From Xenococcus sp. MO_188.B8 (GTDB lineage: Bacteria > Cyanobacteriota > Cyanobacteriia > Cyanobacteriales > Xenococcaceae), in contig JASJDR010000061.1 of NCBI GenBank assembly GCA_030065615.1, forward strand, positions 1-43,199: 43,199 nt of DNA, written 5' to 3'. Positions 15,537-23,114 of this stretch are shown in pieces (the stretch's first letter is position 1; each line of letters opens with the position of its first letter). Under the pieces are notes generated by a model. It did no database searches and had not been told where the DNA came from. It saw only the letters and a list, made by a program, of their open reading frames with translations. The position numbers were made by a program, and so were the translations under genes.

Positions 15537-16829
15537 TCACCTTATCTCGATCCTGCTTGACGGGATGGCGGAGTCTCTCTGCCCATTAAGTATCTTGGTA
15601 AGCTCGCTGGCCGCTTGCTCGGGGGACATTTCTCCTTCTAAAACCTTCTGATAAATACTTTTGGCATAAAAACTAAATTCTTGAACATTTTCTAGATCAT
15701 CTAGAGCAACGGATATTGCAGTTTTGGATTGATCCAGCATAATAGCTCGTAAAGGAAATAAGTGTCGATTGAGATTTGTACTTTGATTACTGGGAATAAA
15801 GTGGATTGAAGCTTGTACCTGCTCCTGTTGTTCGCGGCTGCTCAGAAACTGCGCTAGTTTTATTGCTAGTCGAGTTTGGTTGGCAGTAGAGTAGCGATTG
15901 AAGAACGCAACTCCCACCCTAAGTAATGGAGTTGCTGGGTGATTTTCCTTTGAGGGTAAAAGTGCAACACCTAATTTATCTTTACCCATTGTCTCAACGA
16001 AATAAGGAATAGAATCTGAATAGCAAGTTAGATATGCTAATTGACCTGCTATGAAAGCTTGTTCAAGTTTTTTCTTTTTATTACTGAGAACAAAATTGGG
16101 TTCATTTTGAGCCTCTTTCAGCCATTTCATCCACCTGCTCCATCCTCCCTCTTCTGATAAATCAAATCGACCGCTATCATCAAATAACCTGCCACCGAAA
16201 ACACCAGTTCCCCAAAAAGAATCATAGATATTTGAAATCAAACCGACTGAATACCCTTTTCTTGCTTGTTCGATTAAATCCTGTAATGTTTTTGGGATCT
16301 CCTTTACCTTATCCTGGTTATAGCAGAGAACCTGAGTTGACAGGTAAAGAGGCAGACCGTAGATCTTATCTTGATAGCGAGTTTGTTTAATTGTTTCATC
16401 ACTAAACTGGGAATAGTTAATCTCAAACTCATCAATAGCTCTTAATTCTTTGTTGTAAATTAGTCGAAGAATCTGATGGTCAGAGATAGCGATCAATATG
16501 TCAGGGCCAGAACCTCGCTCTGCTTCTAACTCAAATGGCTCTATAATCTCTCCTTGCGGAAAATATTTGACAAAGACTTGAACCTGAGGATAAATTTCTT
16601 TGAATTCCTCTATTCTATTATGAACATAAATTCCCTTTGGAGCTTCTTGAACATTATCTGAATTTGTTGGTATTTCAATATTTGCTGGTATTTCTGCCCA
16701 TATGAGAATTTTTCCCTGAAGCTCTTCGAGATCACTCTCAGGTTGATTTTTTACTTGAGTACCACAAGAAACAGCTATCAACAAAGCAATAAGTATCAGA
16801 CTTACTTTGGTTAGCCAATAGTTAGACAT
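15537..16829 (-). CDS. ABC-type sugar/oligosaccharide-binding lipoprotein (SBP family 1)
   Basis: 430 residues. The lipoprotein signal LILIALLIAVSC puts the lipidated cysteine at 22. The mature part has the extracellular solute-binding family 1 layout: KILIWAEIPANIEIP start, EEFKEIYPQVQVFVKYFPQG, GPDILIAISDHQILRLI, YGLPLYLSTQVLCYN, and the usual C-terminal MSPEQAASELTKILNGQ. It captures a carbohydrate-type ligand for an ABC importer, but no permease or ATPase is nearby. A 21-bp tandem repeat lies 32-73 bp upstream of the start and probably marks its control region. Ligand unknown; maltodextrin-like is a guess. Confidence 0.87.
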   Translation of the reverse strand: MSNYWLTKVSLILIALLIAVSCGTQVKNQPESDLEELQGKILIWAEIPANIEIPTNSDNVQEAPKGIYVHNRIEEFKEIYPQVQVFVKYFPQGEIIEPFELEAERGSGPDILIAISDHQILRLIYNKELRAIDEFEINYSQFSDETIKQTRYQDKIYGLPLYLSTQVLCYNQDKVKEIPKTLQDLIEQARKGYSVGLISNIYDSFWGTGVFGGRLFDDSGRFDLSEEGGWSRWMKWLKEAQNEPNFVLSNKKKKLEQAFIAGQLAYLTCYSDSIPYFVETMGKDKLGVALLPSKENHPATPLLRVGVAFFNRYSTANQTRLAIKLAQFLSSREQQEQVQASIHFIPSNQSTNLNRHLFPLRAIMLDQSKTAISVALDDLENVQEFSFYAKSIYQKVLEGEMSPEQAASELTKILNGQRDSAIPSSRIEIR

Positions 16830-16860
16830 ACTAGCTTGGTAATCTTTTATAAAGATATTC

Positions 16861-16902
16861 TATTGCAAAATGAGTCAACTATATTGCAAAATGAATCAAC
16901 TA
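16861..16902 (-). promoter_or_regulatory. Two tandem 21-bp direct repeats upstream of the solute-binding gene
   Basis: TATTGCAAAATGAGTCAACT-A at 16861-16881 is followed without gap by TATTGCAAAATGAATCAACT-A at 16882-16902, one mismatch. The 21-bp period equals two helical turns, so two protein copies would bind the same DNA face. It lies 32 bp from the lipoprotein start (16829) and 129 bp from the divergent gene at 17031. A regulator-binding site is inferred. Confidence 0.55.
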
Positions 16903-17030
16903 TGCTTTAAACTGGTTAAGGGCAATAATCGTTGATATTATACCTCTTTTTTGATTGATTGCCGCTCAAGTAAGTCTAGGTTGTCAAGCCAGCTTCGGCT
17001 TAAATCAACGCTCAAAAAAAAAGGTAATAA

Positions 17031-18371
17031 ATGTACGAATTTTTAGAGAGATTTACGCTGAAGTCTATTATCTTGTGTGCCATAAATCTGGCAATCATTC
17101 ATCTATCTATCCCCAAAGCGCTAGCCGCACCGATAGCACCCGAACCCACTGGGAGAGAATTAAGCTCAACAGAGGGAAAGAGCCTGACCGTTGAACCTTG
17201 GCTAATTGCTGAAACTATCCCAGAGGATTTAGAGAATTCACCTGGGGACACCGAAGAATTGTCTAGCTTGAATGAAGCTCTCAAACAAGCAGAATCCCTT
17301 AAGGATAGACAGTGGAAAGCAACCTTTCTCAGTAACATTGCAGTTCAATATGCCAGGCTCGGGCAAGTTGCCAAAGCCAAGGAAATTCTAGACCAAGCTT
17401 TAGAAACAGCCCTGACCATTTATAATGATCTAGAACGAGCCACGGTACTCGGAGACATTGCTCTTAAATTGACAGATATTGGCGAATCAGCTTTAGCTAA
17501 TGAGGTCTTATCGCAAGCTAGAGAAGCAATTGATGAGATCAAAAAGACTCAAGTTCGAGCTAGTCTGCTCAGGGATCTTTCCTTCAAATATGCCAAAATA
17601 GGAGACTCTCAAACCGAAGCGGAGCTATTAGCCCAAATTCAAGACCTCAAAGACTCCGAATCTGAATCCGTCGCTCAATGGAAATTTAAGGAAGAGCCTT
17701 TGGAATTAGGGATAAATTTTGGGGGGAATGTCACTTCCGAACGCAAAACCGTAACCAACTTTAATATAGGTCTGGATATAAGAAAACAGTGGCTCAAAGA
17801 TTATTTTGAAACAGACTTCTCCGTTGGCCTTAACATTGATGATAGCCGCCGAGAAAATGATCGCAGGCGATTCAGTTTGAATATTGACCAACTTTATTAT
17901 CAGCATCATTTCTCAAAACGCTGGTCTTATGTACTGGGAGCATTAGCTCAAAAAAAGGATTCTCAGAGGATCAATTTTCGCTCTCTTGTCTATACAGGTA
18001 TCGGGTTAAATCTTTGGCGTGGCGAAGGTCAACGAAGACTAACTCCGTTCTTTGGAGTGGGACATCGTTATGAAAACTATGATGACTTTAAGCAAACGCG
18101 TATAACCGAGTTTCCCAACGCTACGATAGGATTTTGGCACCAGAATTATTTATTTGACGACTGGAAACTGGATCAGTTCTTTATCTACGCTATCCCTGTG
18201 GAAAATTCTGATAATAGTGTTTTCAATTTTTTAACTACCTTAAGAATTCCTATAGTAGGCCGATTATCGTTGAAAAATACTTTATTGCTGCGTTACTTCG
18301 CCCAGCCGGCGTTGGCTCGGGAAAACGATGTCAATGTGGAATTTAGATTCTCGTTAAGGTACAGCTTATAA
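17031..18371 (+). CDS. Exported protein: TPR-like helical repeats plus C-terminal outer-membrane-type beta domain
   Basis: 446 residues. A signal peptide (about 1-33, ALAA) and a linker precede three roughly 40-residue helical repeats (about 80-210; for example LSNIAVQYARLGQVAKAKEI and LRDLSFKYAKIGDSQTEAEL). The C-terminal part (about 220-446) alternates polar and aromatic residues, with LELGINFGGNVTSERKTVTN, an LYTGIGLNLW-like strand, and a final FRFSLRYSL ending in an aromatic/Leu strand as outer-membrane barrels do. It resembles the DUF481 (salt-induced outer membrane) group. It runs divergently from the solute-binding gene, with the tandem repeat between them. Confidence 0.75.
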   Translation: MYEFLERFTLKSIILCAINLAIIHLSIPKALAAPIAPEPTGRELSSTEGKSLTVEPWLIAETIPEDLENSPGDTEELSSLNEALKQAESLKDRQWKATFLSNIAVQYARLGQVAKAKEILDQALETALTIYNDLERATVLGDIALKLTDIGESALANEVLSQAREAIDEIKKTQVRASLLRDLSFKYAKIGDSQTEAELLAQIQDLKDSESESVAQWKFKEEPLELGINFGGNVTSERKTVTNFNIGLDIRKQWLKDYFETDFSVGLNIDDSRRENDRRRFSLNIDQLYYQHHFSKRWSYVLGALAQKKDSQRINFRSLVYTGIGLNLWRGEGQRRLTPFFGVGHRYENYDDFKQTRITEFPNATIGFWHQNYLFDDWKLDQFFIYAIPVENSDNSVFNFLTTLRIPIVGRLSLKNTLLLRYFAQPALARENDVNVEFRFSLRYSL

Positions 18372-18375
18372 GCAT

Positions 18376-18398
18376 TTTTTGAATTTTAAATTCAAAAA
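18376..18398. terminator. AT-rich perfect inverted repeat after the beta-domain gene
   Basis: Arms TTTTTGAATTT and AAATTCAAAAA (11 bp) around one base, 5 bp after the stop at 18371. It could end transcription weakly; AT-only stems are poor terminators. Confidence 0.35.
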
Positions 18399-18535
18399 TT
18401 TCCACTGAAGGAACTAGCATGTGAACAATTATTAACATTAACTAGCTTCAAACATAATAGACCTGCGAAATACTTCTATAATATTTCAGAAGAACTAAAG
18501 ATCGAGGAAGGAGCAAAAGAATTAATCATCAAAAG

Positions 18536-20086
18536 ATGAAGAAGGTGCAGCGATATCGTTTCGGAGTGGCATTGGCAACTGCGCTGCTTCTGGGCATCAG
18601 CATTCCGGCTCAATCGCAGGTATTTATCGGTCAACAAATCGAAGCTCCTACTGTTCCTGTTGACCAAACGAAAATTTCGGTTGCTGAGGCTCGGAGGTTG
18701 GTTCAGGAATCTAGCACCCGTATTGCTGATTTGGTCGCTCAGCGACCCACATCAAGTGACCTATCCCCAACCGAACTAGCTGAGGTAGCTCGGATCGATG
18801 CTGAGATCGAAGCAATCCGCACAGAGCGTGCCGATGCGCTAGAAACAGTTGTACTGGCAGAGCGTCCCGATGTAGAAATTGTCGATCGCGCACGGGGGAT
18901 TTACCGTGTTCCGATCGCCGATGGTGAGGGCGGCAACCATTGGTTCTACGGCAATCTTGTTCCCCTCTGGCATCTCGATCATCTTGACCCTGCAGTTTTG
19001 AAGCTTGCTTCCTCGATTGGCTCTCAGCCTGCCCAAGCCAAGCTTCCCGACGGAACAGAAGTCGTAACTCACCTAGCGATCGCTGGAACCACCAGCCAGA
19101 GTGCTGTGCATCCGTTTCCCGGGGACATTGACTTTAGCGAGGATCTCATCGTGACTGCGCCAACAGCTCAAGCAGCTGCCGAGGCAGTAGCTGCATTAGT
19201 AGTGGAGTTCGTCGGGCGTAATACCGATAATCAGATCCTGGAATTTGATAAGTTACGCATTATGCCGCTCCCAGAGAGCAGGATAGAGGGGGATGAGTAT
19301 GAGTGGTCAAGGGAGCGGATTCTCGATTCCGCACAATATTCCGAGCTAATCAGTCAGCTTGCCACCATCGATGGTGGTCGGGTTAACACCGACTGGCGGG
19401 TTTTGATCCCGGGGGGTCGTTACATCATCATCGGCAATATCCCTGGCATTCGTGCCTTTTCGAGCACTACGGGCGAGCAGCTTTTTGCCACTCAGTCATT
19501 GTACGGTGAGTTTCAGGCGGCCTACTTTGAACAGGAGTTACCGCCGAGTCGAGAAGATCAGAGCCTGGGGGAATATGCATCCTTAATGCGATCGCTTGCC
19601 CTGAAGGAAGCAAATCGAGGTCGCACCCTTAAAGCCGCTAAAAGAGCTTTCAACTACTTTCGCGCGATCGCTAATTTGGAAGCAATGGCAGTGGTGACCC
19701 AGCTCTTTGCGACCCCCGAAGCTCAAGTAATTCAGCAGTTTAAGGCTCTGGAGGCTCTGGCTCTGGCATTTGAACCAGAGTTTTCGACCCGAGTGCTGAG
19801 CGCTGATCAGACGCGAATCGAGCTCCAGGAAGCAGCGACCATCTTCAAGGAGCATCTGCCGATCCCACCAGGAACGATCTTAAATCGCCGACAAGGGGTA
19901 TCGGACGAGTTACAGGCTATTGCCTCTGCTGTGCGCGAACGAACGGAACCGCCGGTAGGGCTGCTTGAACCCGATGCCACTCTGACGGAGCGTTTGAATA
20001 ACATGAGCGAGGTGGAGATCCTGCCGATGATCGAGCTGAGTCTTGAAGATCGTATCGCTGAAATTATCAAAACCTACATTGAGTAA
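18536..20086 (+). CDS. Secreted protein with nucleotidyltransferase-like motif, unknown function
   Basis: 516 residues with a signal peptide (about 1-28, AQSQ). A helical stretch (45-110) precedes a domain in which HLAIAGTTSQSAVHPFPGDI-DF (180-200) resembles the active-site pattern of the polymerase-beta-type nucleotidyltransferase fold: G-T/S, a spacer, then D197-x-D199. A third acidic strand may be FDKLRIMPL or DTDWRVLIPG-like later. A transferase acting outside the cytoplasm would be unusual, so this could be a binding-only relative or a chance match. The gene is clearly more GC-rich than its neighbours, suggesting transfer. A symporter-binding-protein fusion follows after 76 bp on the same strand and could be co-transcribed. 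Confidence 0.6.
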   Translation: MKKVQRYRFGVALATALLLGISIPAQSQVFIGQQIEAPTVPVDQTKISVAEARRLVQESSTRIADLVAQRPTSSDLSPTELAEVARIDAEIEAIRTERADALETVVLAERPDVEIVDRARGIYRVPIADGEGGNHWFYGNLVPLWHLDHLDPAVLKLASSIGSQPAQAKLPDGTEVVTHLAIAGTTSQSAVHPFPGDIDFSEDLIVTAPTAQAAAEAVAALVVEFVGRNTDNQILEFDKLRIMPLPESRIEGDEYEWSRERILDSAQYSELISQLATIDGGRVNTDWRVLIPGGRYIIIGNIPGIRAFSSTTGEQLFATQSLYGEFQAAYFEQELPPSREDQSLGEYASLMRSLALKEANRGRTLKAAKRAFNYFRAIANLEAMAVVTQLFATPEAQVIQQFKALEALALAFEPEFSTRVLSADQTRIELQEAATIFKEHLPIPPGTILNRRQGVSDELQAIASAVRERTEPPVGLLEPDATLTERLNNMSEVEILPMIELSLEDRIAEIIKTYIE

Positions 20087-20162
20087 ACCCCCGATGAAAG
20101 TCCAAAGGATTGATATTGTACTAACAGAAACATCAATGCAGATTTTGGGAGATCTCTAATCC

Positions 20163-22364
20163 ATGAGTGATGCGAGTCAAACTCAAAAGGGCCAGGAAGC
20201 AAAACCGCCCAGAAAAGGTCTCAGCTTAGCTTCGATGACCGTCATCGGACTGATTGCAGGAATCACCTGTGGTCTATTCTTTGGCGAATCAGCAGCCAGG
20301 CTAAAAATCTTAGGTGACATCTACGTTAGGCTCTTACAGATGACAGTGTTGCCCTACATCATTTTCTCTCTGATTGGCAATCTCGGCAAATTAAACGTTG
20401 AGCAGGCGAAACTGCTGGCTAAAAGAGCGGGAATAGTTCTGTTAATGTTATGGGGGATTGGCATCGTTATGATTATCGCGATGCCCTTGGCCTTGCCAAA
20501 CCAGATATCAGCTTCATTTTTTAGCAGTAGTATCTTAGAATCCTCACAAGAAGCTAATCTAGTCAAACTGTTTATACCGTCGAATATCTTCGATGCCCTG
20601 GAAGAAAATATCGTTCCGTCTATTGTAGTTTTTTCCATCGCTGTCGGAATTGCCTTAATTGGGATTCCAAAAAAACAAGCATTACTTGAGCCATTTGAAA
20701 TTTTATCTCAAGCTCTGACCAAAGTGACTAAAACTCTGACCAAAATAGCTCCCATTGGCGTATTTGCCATTACAGCTAATGCGGCAGGAACCATGAAATT
20801 TGAGGAACTCGCTCAGCTTCAAGGTTATTTCATTATTCAGACCATTGCTTTTATATTACTGACTTTCTGGCTTTTACCCAGTTTAGTAGCAGCGTTAACT
20901 CCTTTTAAGTTGGGAGAGATCATTAAAATCTCTAGAACAGCACTTGTTCTAGCTTTCTCAACAGGCAAGACCTTAGTTGTTCTGCCCTTAATTATTGAAA
21001 ACGTTAAAGGGTTATTCAAAAAACTTAACATACAAAGTGAAGAAGCCATTACTACTACTGAAGTTGTCGTACCTCTGGCCTATCCTTTTCCCAATTTGGG
21101 CAAGATGCTAGCGATGCTGTTTGTCCCCTTTGCCGCTTGGTTTCTCGGCCAGCCAATGGGTGTTACTGATTACGCTTTCTATATCACGGGGGGGTTTCCT
21201 AGCTTTTTCGGCAATGTCACAGTTGCAATGCCCTTTGCCCTAGACCTGATGAAACTGCCAGCAGATATGTTTCAGTTATTTCTGGTAACTGGTATTTATG
21301 CTGGACCCCTCTCTGATGGTCTGGCGGCAATGCATCTGATGGCATTAACCTTGCTGGTAGCTTCTGCTTCGAGTGGAACTTTGCGACTTCGTTGGCGACG
21401 AGTTGGGGTAGTTTTAGTTACGGCAGTTTTGGTGGGAGGAATTCTGTTGTTTGGTACTCGTGTTTATCTCGCTAAAGTCTCTGAAGGAAGCTACAACAAA
21501 GACGAAATAGTTGCCAGTATGCAGTTATTGGAAAATCGAGTTCCTAATGTTATCGTCGAAGCTGCTCCCAATCCCGATCCCTTACTGGCAAATGAGACAA
21601 TATTCGAACGGATTAAAAGGCGGGGAACAATCAGAATCGGCTTCCATCCCGATAATTTACCTTGGTCATACTACAACTCTGACCAAGAGTTAGTAGGATT
21701 TGATATCGATCTAGCCCATCGGCTCGCCCGTGATTTGAATAAAGACATTGAGTTTGTGCCATTGAAATTTTTAAAATTGGAGCAACAAATGAAGGAAGAC
21801 TATTTCGATATCGCCATGTCGGGAGTGGTGGCAACCGTTGAGCGCGCCCAAGAGATAACACTCGGTAAGGCCTATATCTATAGCAAGTTGGCATTAGTTG
21901 TTCCCGACTATCGAAGCAAGGAATTTTCAACTCTAGAGTCAATTCAAGCTATGAAAAACTTGCGGATTGGGACTCCAGAATATGTAACTGAAGAAATTAA
22001 ATCCTTGCTACCCAATGCCGAGTTCTTAGACATCGATGCTGATCGAGACTTTTTTGCAGGTACAGGAACAGGGACAGATTGGGATGCATTGTTTATCACT
22101 GCTGAGCATGGTTCAGCTTGGACGCTGCTCTATCCTGATTTTCAGGTAGTTACCCCTTTCCCGAGTAAACTTATTACTTTTCCCCGAGTCTATCCCTTCC
22201 AAAATGACGCTGTACTTGAGCAAATTTTAGAGCATTGGATCGAACTCTCACAGAATGATGGCACAATTCAAGATGTTTATAATTACTGGATCTTAGGTCA
22301 AGGTACCGAGAAAAAAGAACCTCGATGGAGCATCATTCGGAATGTACTACACTGGGTGGATTGA
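20163..22364 (+). CDS. Dicarboxylate/amino-acid:cation symporter fused to a periplasmic solute-binding domain
   Basis: 733 residues, far longer than the usual 400-450 of the DAACS (GltP/DctA) family. The N-terminal part (about 20-440) has the symporter helices, the LLQMTVLPYIIFSLIGNLGK stretch and late helices around TGGFPSFFGNVTVAMPF. A further helix (about 415-440) leads to an SBP family 3 domain from about 480 (RRGTIRIGFHPDNLPWSYYN, LVGFDIDLAHRLARDLN) to about 715, as in glutamine-binding proteins. The binding domain would lie in the periplasm and hand ligand to the carrier. Substrate is probably an amino acid or dicarboxylate, by family. It follows the secreted NTase-like gene. No sign of frameshift at the junction. 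Confidence 0.88.
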   Translation: MSDASQTQKGQEAKPPRKGLSLASMTVIGLIAGITCGLFFGESAARLKILGDIYVRLLQMTVLPYIIFSLIGNLGKLNVEQAKLLAKRAGIVLLMLWGIGIVMIIAMPLALPNQISASFFSSSILESSQEANLVKLFIPSNIFDALEENIVPSIVVFSIAVGIALIGIPKKQALLEPFEILSQALTKVTKTLTKIAPIGVFAITANAAGTMKFEELAQLQGYFIIQTIAFILLTFWLLPSLVAALTPFKLGEIIKISRTALVLAFSTGKTLVVLPLIIENVKGLFKKLNIQSEEAITTTEVVVPLAYPFPNLGKMLAMLFVPFAAWFLGQPMGVTDYAFYITGGFPSFFGNVTVAMPFALDLMKLPADMFQLFLVTGIYAGPLSDGLAAMHLMALTLLVASASSGTLRLRWRRVGVVLVTAVLVGGILLFGTRVYLAKVSEGSYNKDEIVASMQLLENRVPNVIVEAAPNPDPLLANETIFERIKRRGTIRIGFHPDNLPWSYYNSDQELVGFDIDLAHRLARDLNKDIEFVPLKFLKLEQQMKEDYFDIAMSGVVATVERAQEITLGKAYIYSKLALVVPDYRSKEFSTLESIQAMKNLRIGTPEYVTEEIKSLLPNAEFLDIDADRDFFAGTGTGTDWDALFITAEHGSAWTLLYPDFQVVTPFPSKLITFPRVYPFQNDAVLEQILEHWIELSQNDGTIQDVYNYWILGQGTEKKEPRWSIIRNVLHWVD

Positions 22365-22450
22365 CAGTTAATCTCTATGTTGTATTTCTTTAACCTCTTA
22401 TATTGACGACAGATAAATTACTTTTGAACTAGTTGTGCCAATGTTGACAA

Positions 22451-22993
22451 TCAAACAATAACGTTGGCTAAATCATTTACATTTGCCAAACCCCTTGCAT
22501 TATCGATCACTGCAATTAGTTCACCATTGAAAAATAATGCGTTAGTATCATCATCCTGATTGATAGGCGATGGTCCAAAGCTATATTCTGATATGTTACC
22601 TCTGACGACAATCTTGTCTAAACCGCTTTCAAAATTATTAATTAGAGCATAATCATTATTCCCAGCCTGATCGTAGTGAATAAAAGGCGTTCCATCCGCT
22701 CTTCTGCCGCCCACCACTATTTGATCGAAAGCATTATCTCCATCAATATTATCGTTATTAATGTCACCAGCATTAAGGATGACAACTCCGGAAATATCTC
22801 TACTATCATTTAATTGCCCATTCGGTAATCTAGTAAAAACACCTCCTGTTAAAATATCTCGTCCTTCGTCGCCATTGAGAATATCGTCCGCTGCAACAAA
22901 GAAAGCCCCTCCATTAGCACCAGGAGTATTTCCCCCACCGCTTAAAGTATCATTTCCTTGGTTGCCATTGAGAGTATCATTTAATTCTGCACC
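22451..22993 (-). pseudogene. 5'-truncated RTX (hemolysin-type calcium-binding) gene remnant
   Basis: An open frame of 180 codons begins directly after a stop (22994-22996) with no start: GAELNDTLNGNQGNDTLSGG and further GDEGRDILTGG nonapeptide-type repeats, then GRRADGTPFIHYDQAGNNDY and an end like the C-terminal secretion region of type I substrates. The only internal start (GTG, 22717) would lose the repeats. I read it as the 3' end of a larger gene cut at about 22996. It lies tail-side of the intact RTX protein, same strand, so a past duplication or a split gene is possible. Confidence 0.65.
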
Positions 22994-23114
22994 TTAAATA
23001 GTAAACATATTGCTGTTATTTGATGGCAAAAAAATAATTCAAGTCAATTGTCATCTAATAACAGTTGACTTGAATATAGTCAGAGATGTCTTACAAACTA
23101 ATTTGAGTTACTAA

